DNA from: Blastocatellia bacterium
GTDB lineage: Bacteria > Acidobacteriota > Blastocatellia > Chloracidobacteriales > JADJPF01
DNA length: 6,234 nt
Assembly: GCA_023265235.1 (NCBI GenBank)
Contig: JAHFUF010000327.1
Coordinates: 1-6,234, forward strand
Direction: 5' to 3'
Under the pieces are notes generated by a model that was not told the DNA's origin, did no database searches, and worked only from the letters and a program-made list of their open reading frames with translations. The translations under genes and the position numbers were made by a program. Below are positions 1-6,159 of the stretch, in pieces. Position 1 is the stretch's first letter, and each line of letters begins with the position of its first letter.

Positions 1-330
1 CTTTTCCAAAATGTCAAGCTATTTTTGGGGGCAGAAATATACTATTGACTCAGATAGTTATTTTTTAACTAAAGTCTCAGCCCAAAGAAAATATTGTTGT
101 GAATAAAAAATATTGTCTATTTTGCTTTTATCATAGAGCATTTCTTATTCCACAGTTACTAATTATATTGTTATTTTTCCGTGTCCAAGTCTATTTTATT
201 GATAATAGAAGAGATAAAACCAGCAAGTATTTTTTGAAACTAAGCCAACAACTATGGCATTATTTTTTTATTTGTCAATAACTGGCAATATAGTAACCAA
301 AACATTGTCTAAAACCTTCCATTACGTAAA
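1..330. other. Gene-free AT-rich flank
   Basis: I see no supportable gene in this stretch. The only open frame of any length, on the plus strand at 99-281, would start at GTG with no Shine-Dalgarno sequence. It reads as a Phe/Leu/Tyr/Ile-rich peptide of the kind that AT-rich non-coding DNA gives by chance. Two small structures are visible: a 6-bp AT-only stem with a five-T loop (55-60 with 66-71), and a perfect TTGACA hexamer on the minus strand (12-17). The hexamer could be the -35 box of a gene beyond the left edge, but the matching -10 box would lie outside the window. Bases 51-74 resemble the promoter region of the large activator gene (see findings). Confidence 0.6.
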
Positions 331-366
331 CTTAGTATCCACTATCAATCAAATAGTATCACTAAG
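331..366 (-). repeat. Paired near-palindromes after the activator stop; possible weak terminator
   Basis: CTTAGT at 331-336 pairs with ACTAAG at 361-366, and ACTAT at 341-345 pairs with ATAGT at 353-357. This gives an interrupted stem-loop that begins 11 nt beyond the stop codon of the large activator gene. The same stretch can be read as two copies of a near-palindrome, TAGTATCCACTA (333-344) and TAGTATCACTA (354-364). The position suits a transcription terminator. However, on the minus strand the stem is followed only by TTTACG, not by a run of T, so intrinsic termination would be weak. A protein-binding site is the alternative reading. Confidence 0.4.
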
Positions 367-377
367 GCACTAATTAT

Positions 378-3300
378 TTATTTTTCTAATCCTAATTGAA
401 ACATTTTTAACCTTAGTCCGCGACGAGAAAGCCCTAATTCTTTAGCTGTACGAGAAATATTATAATCTGTCTTAAGTAAAGTTTCTTCTATTAGTTTTCT
501 TTCTAGCTGGTCTGTAGCGCCTTTAAGCGTATGACTAGAAATAGGTTCTATTTCTTTCCCAGAATTAAAAGTAGCAGGGATAAGAGCTTTTTTGGGTTCT
601 ACTGTCGGACTAAGAGGAACACGAGTAATCTCTGGCGATAAATCTCTAGGAGTCAATACCATAGACTCTCCTGCATAAGCCACCATTCTTTCAATTTCTG
701 ATCGTAGCTGACGTATATTACCAGGCCAATTATACTTATTAAAGTAATACATAATATCTGGAGAAAAAGAAAGAGTCTTTTTTCCTGAACGTAAAGCAAA
801 ATGTTGTAAATAATGATTAGCTAATAAAGGAATTTCTTCTTTTCTTTCCCTTAAAGGTGGAACATGTAAGCGTATAATATTCAAACGAAAAAGTAAGTCT
901 TCACGAAAACGGCCTTCTTCAACAGCTTTTTCTAGTAGCGCGTTAGTAGCTGCAAGGATTCTTACATCCACTTTCATAGGCTTAGTTTCACCTAAAGGTT
1001 GAATTTCCCCTGCTTCTAAAAATCTTAGTAATTTAGGTTGTGAGTCTAAGCTTAAATCGCCAATTTCATCTAAAAAAAGTGTTCCTCCATCAGCAGCACG
1101 AATAATGCCTGGATAGTTGCTAGTTGCACCTGTAAAAGCACCTCGACGATGGCCAAATAACTGACTTTCAATCAAATCTTTTGGTGTAGCAGTACAATTA
1201 AAAGGCAGAAAAATAGCGTCTCGACGTGATGATTCTGCATGAATAGCACGAGCAACTAACTCTTTACCTGTACCAGATTCTCCAGTAATTAGTACTGTTG
1301 TATCACTAGTGCGAATTTTCCTTATCCTTTCTACTACATCCTGCATTGCTGGACTAGCATAAATAAAACCAGGAATTATAGTCTGTACTCTTACTTTATC
1401 TTGCTCTTGTACCAAAGTAGTACGTGTTAAAGCACGTAGAGAACAGTTCTCCAATACTAATTCAGCTTGTTTAAATAAAGGCTTTAACCTAGATAACTCT
1501 AATCTAGTATTTGGTTTTGGCTCTAAATAAAGGCAAAATTTAGCATTAACTCTGTCTTCCAAAATATGTAAGTGTGATATCCCTAGAGTAGTTTTTCCAC
1601 AATCAATTGTGCGATTTACTTCTGGTATTAGCTCTAAAGCTTCTTTTTGGGAACAACCTATTATTACAATAGCTTCTAGTTGTCCATAAATATTAGCATC
1701 ATAAATTATTAACCTAGCCAAAACAAAATTCTCATAAATTACTGTAGCTAATTCTTTTAACAGCAAGTCACGAGAGTTAGCTGCTTCAATTAAACGTTGC
1801 ATTAATAGCACATCTCGATTTAAGTTTACTTCTATTTTGCTATGTGGCTTTGGAACTTCTCCTCTTTGTAGAGCTAGTAACATTTCATTAGCACGTTTTA
1901 GAGCAGGCATTGCACCTAAGTCCATTAATTTATCACGAGCTTCTATTAAAATATCCTTACTAGCTAAAAGCTCCCCTATTTGCATATAAAACAAGCCCAT
2001 TTCTAACTTACTCATAGCTAGTTCATATTTGTTATTAATAGAAGCAAAAATATTAATACTAGCTGATATATGTTGTTTGGCTTCCTCAAAATGTTGGTGG
2101 ATTAAGGCTATTTTTCCAGCCAAGCGCTGTGCCCATCCGCTAGCGGAAAGATCTGGATCATGTTTACCTTTTAAGTTTTCTTTTGCTAATTCTAGATATT
2201 CTTCTGCTTGTTCATAATTAGCTTGAGACAAATGATGTTCAGCCAAAGTTAATTGTGAGAGACATACTTCATAAAGGCTACCAATGCGTGTAGCTAATTG
2301 TAGAGCAGTTCTCAAAACCTGTGAGGCTTTATCTGGACGGTTATTAGCAATATATAATAACCCTAAAACCCTTTGTGCATAAGCCTCTGCCCATTTATCC
2401 CCGTCTGTTAATAAGCCTAAGGCTGTTAACAGAGACTCTTCTGCTTTTTCATACTCACCTTGTAGAAATCTCAATTCTCCTAAGGTTATTAACGTAAGCC
2501 AAGTATTTTCTCGATCCCCTAATTTACGAGCTAGTTCTAGTCCAAGGCTAAGATTTTCTGCTGCTTCACGCCAACGTCCACCATAAAGAAGGTTATTACC
2601 TAAATTGTTATAAGCACGAGCTAAATAGCTATTTTGTCCGCTAATAGTAAATTCTTTTACTGCACGTACTAGATATTGTGTTGCTTCATCTCTTTTACCA
2701 TAATCCACATAGATAGCACCCAAATTCATCGAAATCAGTCCTAAAAGGCTAGAATCTATTATACCTTCTGCATAGGATTGGGCTTTTAAGTAGCTAGTTT
2801 TTGCTCCTTCAAAATCGCCTTCTTTGTAATTTACTAAGCCTAAATCAATATAAATACGTGCAAGTAAACGTGCATCTTCTGCATAACGTAACCCTTCAAG
2901 TGCCTTTAATAAGTATCCTCTAGCCAAATTAGATTCATTAATCTCAATATAGACATAACCTAAGGCATAATGTACTGCTCCTAAGCCTTCTGTATCAGCT
3001 AATTCAACAAAAATCGTTCTAGCTTCATTAAAGCGTGCCAAGGCTTTAGCATAGTTAGACATTCGGCTATAACCCCAACCTAAGCGTAATTTAACCCGAG
3101 CCTGTAGTTTTGGTGAAAGTTGATTCCGAAACAAACTATCTTCATAAACTGATACTGCCATTAAAGCTTCTTCATAACTACTAAGTGCTTCATATGCTTC
3201 GCTTAAATAACACCGCACTTGTCCTTGTAAGTCTGCTGTCAATTCAGGATAAATAAGTATTTTTTGAAATACAGTAACTGCTTCTAGGTTTTCGCTACTA

Positions 3301-3935
3301 CGCAAAGCATTTTGACCTAGTGAAAGTAATTCTGACACAGTAGGGGTAAACTTAGGATCATTAAGATTAAGGTTTTTAAAAATGTCTTGATTAATTAAGT
3401 TATTTTGAAGAGTCTCAGGTTTAGAGGTTTGTAAATTAAGCTCTATAGAAGGATCTATGATTGCTTTACTTTCTACCACATTAATATTTTCTGTTACGGT
3501 CTTATCTGTGATGGTTTCTGTTAAAATTTCTCGCATTGTAACATGGCTAATTTGAGAAACAATACCTAACTTAACAGCTTCTATTGCTAATTTTTGAGGT
3601 GTCCAAGTACTAAAAGCAAGGCCAAGGTTTTTAGGAGATTGCCTATATAAATTTAGAATTGCAGTCATTTGCTCCTTAGTAAAACGACTTTTTGGGCCAC
3701 GTTTAAGTATTTCTATCCCACTAATACCTTCTTGGTTAAAACGTCGAATCCATTTTTTTAAGTTATCTGGGTGAAAGCCCATTTCTTGACTAATCTCTAC
3801 AGCCGCTTTTCCTTTAGCAGACAACATTATCACTTGAGCACGACGTGATTTTTCTTTATCTTCAGAATGTTGCCAATCTTGTAATGTCGCTTTTTCATCA
3901 TCTGTTAGTTTTCTTACTAACAAAGCTTGTGTCAT
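378..3935 (-). CDS. Sigma-54-dependent enhancer-binding protein with N-terminal IS630-like HTH and TPR array
   Basis: This is a cytoplasmic transcription activator that would remodel sigma-54 RNA polymerase using ATP. Domains in order: residues 5-140 form a two-part helix-turn-helix region resembling the DNA-binding half of IS630/Tc1-type transposases (AVEISQEMGFHPDNLKKWIR, then FSTWTPQKLA...ISHVTMREIL). Residues 141-200 are a polar linker. Residues 201-675 are about twelve TPR-like helix pairs, with an almost exact 40-residue period between 275 and 593. Residues 705-835 look like a degraded GAF-type sensor, which is uncertain. Residues 858-1097 are the AAA+ domain, with Walker A GESGTGKE (885-892), GAFTGA (932-937), Walker B LFLDEIGD (953-960), the arginine segment FREDLLFR (1010-1017) and WPGNIRQLR (1070-1078). 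Residues 1143-1182 are a Fis-type helix-turn-helix. All sigma-54 motifs are intact, so it should be functional. There is no receiver domain, so the input signal probably comes through the TPR/GAF part. The ATG is preceded by AGGG at a 7-nt spacing and by a good promoter. No transposase DDE domain is present. The target genes are unknown. Confidence 0.93.
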   Translation of the reverse strand: MTQALLVRKLTDDEKATLQDWQHSEDKEKSRRAQVIMLSAKGKAAVEISQEMGFHPDNLKKWIRRFNQEGISGIEILKRGPKSRFTKEQMTAILNLYRQSPKNLGLAFSTWTPQKLAIEAVKLGIVSQISHVTMREILTETITDKTVTENINVVESKAIIDPSIELNLQTSKPETLQNNLINQDIFKNLNLNDPKFTPTVSELLSLGQNALRSSENLEAVTVFQKILIYPELTADLQGQVRCYLSEAYEALSSYEEALMAVSVYEDSLFRNQLSPKLQARVKLRLGWGYSRMSNYAKALARFNEARTIFVELADTEGLGAVHYALGYVYIEINESNLARGYLLKALEGLRYAEDARLLARIYIDLGLVNYKEGDFEGAKTSYLKAQSYAEGIIDSSLLGLISMNLGAIYVDYGKRDEATQYLVRAVKEFTISGQNSYLARAYNNLGNNLLYGGRWREAAENLSLGLELARKLGDRENTWLTLITLGELRFLQGEYEKAEESLLTALGLLTDGDKWAEAYAQRVLGLLYIANNRPDKASQVLRTALQLATRIGSLYEVCLSQLTLAEHHLSQANYEQAEEYLELAKENLKGKHDPDLSASGWAQRLAGKIALIHQHFEEAKQHISASINIFASINNKYELAMSKLEMGLFYMQIGELLASKDILIEARDKLMDLGAMPALKRANEMLLALQRGEVPKPHSKIEVNLNRDVLLMQRLIEAANSRDLLLKELATVIYENFVLARLIIYDANIYGQLEAIVIIGCSQKEALELIPEVNRTIDCGKTTLGISHLHILEDRVNAKFCLYLEPKPNTRLELSRLKPLFKQAELVLENCSLRALTRTTLVQEQDKVRVQTIIPGFIYASPAMQDVVERIRKIRTSDTTVLITGESGTGKELVARAIHAESSRRDAIFLPFNCTATPKDLIESQLFGHRRGAFTGATSNYPGIIRAADGGTLFLDEIGDLSLDSQPKLLRFLEAGEIQPLGETKPMKVDVRILAATNALLEKAVEEGRFREDLLFRLNIIRLHVPPLRERKEEIPLLANHYLQHFALRSGKKTLSFSPDIMYYFNKYNWPGNIRQLRSEIERMVAYAGESMVLTPRDLSPEITRVPLSPTVEPKKALIPATFNSGKEIEPISSHTLKGATDQLERKLIEETLLKTDYNISRTAKELGLSRRGLRLKMFQLGLEK

Positions 3936-3937
3936 AG

Positions 3938-3946
3938 CCCTACCCT
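3938..3946 (-). promoter_or_regulatory. Ribosome binding site of the activator gene
   Basis: On the minus strand, AGGGTAGGG lies just before the ATG at 3935-3933. The upstream AGGG ends 7 nt before the start codon, a normal spacing, and supports this ATG as the start of the full-length protein, including the N-terminal transposase-like region. It is not a perfect AGGAGG. Confidence 0.5.
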
Positions 3947-3974
3947 GTTAAAAATAGTTTCTCTAAGCCAGATA

Positions 3975-4003
3975 GTTATAGTTTAAATTTTTTAATTCGT
4001 CAA
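3975..4003 (-). promoter_or_regulatory. Sigma-70-type promoter for the activator gene
   Basis: Reading the minus strand, TTGACG (4003-3998) is followed by exactly 17 bases and then TATAAC (3980-3975). Each hexamer matches the -35/-10 consensus at five of six positions and the spacer is the ideal length. Transcription would start near 3968, leaving a leader of about 33 nt. The site sits between the thiG terminator and the activator start, where a promoter is expected. The region is AT-rich, which makes chance -10 matches common, but a paired match with correct spacing and position is less likely by chance. It suggests that the activator is made by housekeeping polymerase rather than by sigma-54 autoactivation. 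Confidence 0.62.
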
Positions 4004-4058
4004 CTAAAGAAAATAATAATTGTTACACTCTTACACAAATAGTTTCTAAAATAGACAA

Positions 4059-4090
4059 AGCCAACAAATCTATTTAAAGATTTATTGGCT
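4059..4090 (-). terminator. Intrinsic terminator, probably of the thiS-thiG unit
   Basis: Bases 4059-4071 pair with 4078-4090 around a 6-nt loop: a 13-position stem with a single imperfection (c4065 opposite a4084). In the minus-strand transcript this imperfection becomes a G-U wobble, so the stem is fully paired in that RNA, whereas in a plus-strand RNA it is a C-A mismatch. The minus-strand stem is followed by TTTGTCTATTTT, a broken T tract, and is preceded by a run of A. On the plus strand the stem is followed by six T, so it could also stop transcription from the opposite direction. It lies 88 nt past the thiG stop codon and upstream of the activator promoter, separating the two transcription units. 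Confidence 0.72.
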
Positions 4091-4178
4091 ATTTTTTATC
4101 TAAAGCTAAATAATATTTGTGGATTTTTACCCGATTGGTTAAAATCACTAAGAGGGTTAATCAAGAATTGATCAAATA

Positions 4179-4961
4179 TTACTTTATCAATCCATCTAGT
4201 GGGCTGCTAGCACTAGCATAAAGCCTTCGCGGCATCCTACCAGCTAAATAAGCAAGTCTACCGGCTTCAATCCCTAATTTCATTGCCTCAGCCATCATTG
4301 CAACATCTTTAGCACTTGCAATTGCTGTATTTAAGAGTACTGCATCCATCCCTAGTTCCATAGCCATAGCAACATCTGACGCAGTACCAACACCAGCATC
4401 AACAATAACAGGCACCTCTGTTATCATTTCGCGCAAAATACGCATAGTAGTAAAGTTTTGGATCCCTAGACCTGAACCAATAGGAGCAGCTAGCGGCATC
4501 ACAGCCACCGCACCAGCATCTATAAGCTTACGTGCTGTGACTAAATCATCATTAAAATAAGGCAAAACAATAAAACCTTCTTTTGCTAGCGACCTAGTAG
4601 CAACAACCAACCCCTCATTATCAGGAAAGAGCGTTTTTTCATCACCAATTACTTCTAGTTTTACCCAAGGGGTATCAAGGGCTTCTCTAGCTAAATGTGC
4701 TGTTCGTATAGCATCATCAGCACTATAACAACCAGCAGTATTAGGTAAGAGCATAAACTTTTTTAAATCTATATAGTCTAGTAGCGACTCCTTACTGCGA
4801 TCACTGATATTTACTCGTCGCACTGCTACAGTTACTATTTCTGCTCCTGAACGGTTATGAGCTTCTACCATAGCCTCATGACTAGGATACTTTCCAGTAC
4901 CTATCATAAGCCTGGATCTAAATTCCCGTCCTGCAATAACTAATTTGTCAGAGTTAGACAT
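4179..4961 (-). CDS. thiG: Thiazole synthase ThiG
   Basis: ThiG condenses 1-deoxy-D-xylulose 5-phosphate, dehydroglycine and the sulfur of ThiS thiocarboxylate into the thiazole phosphate half of thiamin, in the cytoplasm. At 260 residues it has the usual family length and is a (beta/alpha)8 barrel. Visible hallmarks are the opening IAGREFRSRLMIGTGKY (9-25), AVRRVN (46-51), LLPNTAGC (71-78), WVKLEVIGD (99-107) with Lys101 as the expected Schiff-base lysine, MPLAAPIGSGLGI (155-167) with the phosphate-binding glycines, IVDAGVGTASDVAMAMELG (186-204), VLLNTAIA (208-215) and the AGRMPRR tail (240-246). The ATG is preceded by GGTAGGA with AAAT before the start. thiS lies upstream on the same strand, the usual partner arrangement, though separated by 126 nt that include a hairpin directly before this ribosome binding site. 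No frameshift or missing catalytic residue is seen. Confidence 0.97.
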   Translation of the reverse strand: MSNSDKLVIAGREFRSRLMIGTGKYPSHEAMVEAHNRSGAEIVTVAVRRVNISDRSKESLLDYIDLKKFMLLPNTAGCYSADDAIRTAHLAREALDTPWVKLEVIGDEKTLFPDNEGLVVATRSLAKEGFIVLPYFNDDLVTARKLIDAGAVAVMPLAAPIGSGLGIQNFTTMRILREMITEVPVIVDAGVGTASDVAMAMELGMDAVLLNTAIASAKDVAMMAEAMKLGIEAGRLAYLAGRMPRRLYASASSPLDGLIK

Positions 4962-4965
4962 ATTT

Positions 4966-4998
4966 TCCTACCAAAAGTGTAGTCACATAAAACTACAC
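4966..4998 (-). promoter_or_regulatory. Hairpin directly upstream of the thiG ribosome binding site
   Basis: GTGTAGT (4977-4983) and ACTACAC (4992-4998) form a perfect 7-bp stem with an 8-nt loop. In the minus-strand transcript the stem is followed immediately by UUUU (4976-4973) and then by the thiG Shine-Dalgarno GGTAGGA (4972-4966). A short stem followed by U residues and a start signal could act as a weak attenuator or RNA-processing site, or simply protect the downstream thiG message. I see no TPP-riboswitch core sequence around it, so regulation by thiamin pyrophosphate cannot be claimed. Confidence 0.45.
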
Positions 4999-5067
4999 CT
5001 AATTAATTTATAGACTCTAAATATGGGCTATGTGTGATTAAAGCACCCAATATATAAAAACTTAAAA

Positions 5068-5084
5068 GGGAGAACAGTTCGCCC
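5068..5084. repeat. Short imperfect palindrome overlapping the region after thiS
   Basis: GGG-A-GAA-CAG-TTC-G-CCC is an imperfect inverted repeat beginning 3 nt past the thiS stop codon. With the neighbouring bases the minus strand reads TAGTAGGGGCGAACTGTTC. This resembles one half of the TAGGGGCGAAC/GTTCGCCCCTA palindromes that I remember as dispersed intergenic repeats in many bacteria. Here only the half nearest thiS is intact and the other arm is degraded. It may be a decayed repeat insertion or just a small hairpin. Confidence 0.3.
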
Positions 5085-5087
5085 CTA

Positions 5088-5288
5088 CTAACCACCACCA
5101 ACAAAATGAACAACCTCAAGCCGGTCGCCATCTTGTAGTATTACACTGTACCAATCCTTACGTTTAACCACAAATTGATTTAACTCAATAGCAATTCTTC
5201 CTTCTTTAAGCTCTAAATTTTCTACTAAAGCTTGTAAAGAAATTTGCCCAGAAATTTCTTTTGTCTCTCCATTTAAAAGAATTTGCAT
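5088..5288 (-). CDS. thiS: Sulfur carrier protein ThiS
   Basis: ThiS is a small ubiquitin-fold protein whose C-terminal glycine is adenylated by ThiF, converted to a thiocarboxylate, and used by ThiG as the sulfur donor for the thiazole ring. At 66 residues it is the normal size. The beta-grasp pattern is visible: MQILLNGE start (1-8), SLQALVENL (17-25), RIAIELNQFVVKRKDW (31-46), LQDGDRLEVVHFVGGG (51-66). The C-terminal Gly-Gly needed for activation is present, and the HFVGGG ending is typical. The gene ends in two consecutive TAG codons. It begins 25 nt after the upstream hypothetical gene on the same strand and is followed by thiG. The Shine-Dalgarno sequence is weak (TTGGA about 12 nt before the ATG), so translation may depend partly on coupling with the upstream gene. 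No thiF, thiO or thiH lies in the window. Confidence 0.95.
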   Translation of the reverse strand: MQILLNGETKEISGQISLQALVENLELKEGRIAIELNQFVVKRKDWYSVILQDGDRLEVVHFVGGG

Positions 5289-5313
5289 AGTATAGTTTTT
5301 CCAAGTTAGTTGA

Positions 5314-6159
5314 TTATCGACGGCGAATCAAATATTTGATTTCCGCTTCGCCCAAATCAGAAGAAGATTGTATTACTATAGCTGCACTACCAGCAGTAAA
5401 CTGTGGTAAAGCTACAGGCATAATGGCTACACCATCTGGTCCAGTGCGTCCAGAATAGACTTGTGGCTTAAAAGCGGTACCTATGACTTTTACAATTACA
5501 GGTATACTAGGAAGAACCTTTGCTCCAGCCCTAGAAACTTCAATTTGTAACAAAATAGATTCGCCTGAGTAAAATTCTTTATTTCCTCTTAGGCTTATTT
5601 CTAATTTTTCTTCTTGTGCATCAGTTTGTAAATAATCAAAAATTATTTTATCCAAATCAAACTCTGCAAATAGCGGCTGAGAATTCACCCTGCGAGAACT
5701 TTCTACTGCAATACTACTGCGTATTTCATTTATTTTATCGACTACAGGTTCAAAATTAATATCATTAGTTTGGCTTACTGGTATTGGCGGTGCCGTTATA
5801 GGCACTTGAGGAAAAGGTATTGATGGAGAGGATGGAAAGCCAGGAGCGATTTTAAGTGTTTCACTAATTTCTTCTTCTATGGATTTTGATTTATTTAGTT
5901 TATCAACTAATTCCTGGACCCTTCCTGCTTTGATCACTGCTAAAATTGTACGGTGCTGCTTTTCCAACATAACCTGTAATTGCTGTTCAGTTAAACCACT
6001 TTGTAATTCTTTTGCATAAGAAGTACGTTTAGCAGCTAGTATTGCACCTCGAACATAAACTAAAGACAAAATTATAGGGTTAGTATCACCTTTATCTTCT
6101 GTTTGAATATGGTAAGTTGTCCCATCATAAGAAATGTCTGTGTTAAACCCAGTAATCAT
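5314..6159 (-). CDS. Conserved-looking hypothetical protein with C-terminal Ig-like/beta-sandwich domain
   Basis: I do not recognise a function. Residues 1-90 form a compact mixed region (MITGFNTDISYDGTTYHIQ, then LSLVYVRGAILAAKRTSY and an acidic/basic helix with EKQHRTILAVIKAGR). From memory this opening recurs in acidobacterial hypothetical proteins. Residues 104-130 are a proline-rich linker. Residues 131-180 are polar with some helix propensity. Residues 185-278 alternate hydrophobic strands and include SGRTGPDGVAIMPV (236-249), a pattern seen in Ig-like or carboxypeptidase-regulatory-like beta-sandwich domains. There is no signal peptide or membrane segment, so it is probably cytoplasmic, which is unusual for such a domain. 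The ATG at 6159 is the first start after an in-frame stop at 6208-6210. AAGGA lies 11 nt upstream, a long spacing, and an out-of-frame ATG lies between them. It is probably co-transcribed with thiS (25-nt gap); whether it has any role in thiamin synthesis is unknown. Confidence 0.85.
   Translation of the reverse strand: MITGFNTDISYDGTTYHIQTEDKGDTNPIILSLVYVRGAILAAKRTSYAKELQSGLTEQQLQVMLEKQHRTILAVIKAGRVQELVDKLNKSKSIEEEISETLKIAPGFPSSPSIPFPQVPITAPPIPVSQTNDINFEPVVDKINEIRSSIAVESSRRVNSQPLFAEFDLDKIIFDYLQTDAQEEKLEISLRGNKEFYSGESILLQIEVSRAGAKVLPSIPVIVKVIGTAFKPQVYSGRTGPDGVAIMPVALPQFTAGSAAIVIQSSSDLGEAEIKYLIRRR

Noticed and set aside
75..80. CTGAGA on the minus strand, suggestive of a TPP riboswitch helix
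   Set aside because: None of the other conserved TPP-element blocks follow, it lies far downstream of thiS/thiG, and a 6-base match is expected by chance.
99..281. 60-residue plus-strand open frame
   Set aside because: GTG start without Shine-Dalgarno, low-complexity hydrophobic translation expected from AT-rich intergenic DNA, no recognisable domain, and opposite strand to all supported genes.
2029..2217. 62-residue plus-strand open frame
   Set aside because: Lies entirely antisense inside the TPR part of the large activator, whose reading frame is clearly the real one.
3516..3923. Intact or truncated IS630 insertion sequence
   Set aside because: Only the DNA-binding part resembles a transposase. 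There is no DDE catalytic region, no terminal inverted repeats are evident, and the frame continues without interruption into the activator.
4160..4172. ATCAA-gaa-TTGAT hairpin just after the thiG stop codon
   Set aside because: Only five base pairs with a 3-nt loop and no T tract; the 4059-4090 stem is a far better terminator.
3936..4178. Sigma-54 promoter (TGGCAC-N5-TTGC) for the activator or neighbouring genes
   Set aside because: The GCCA occurrences on the plus strand lack a correctly spaced GCAA partner. The same check at the TGGC/TGGCA sites around 254-290 also failed.
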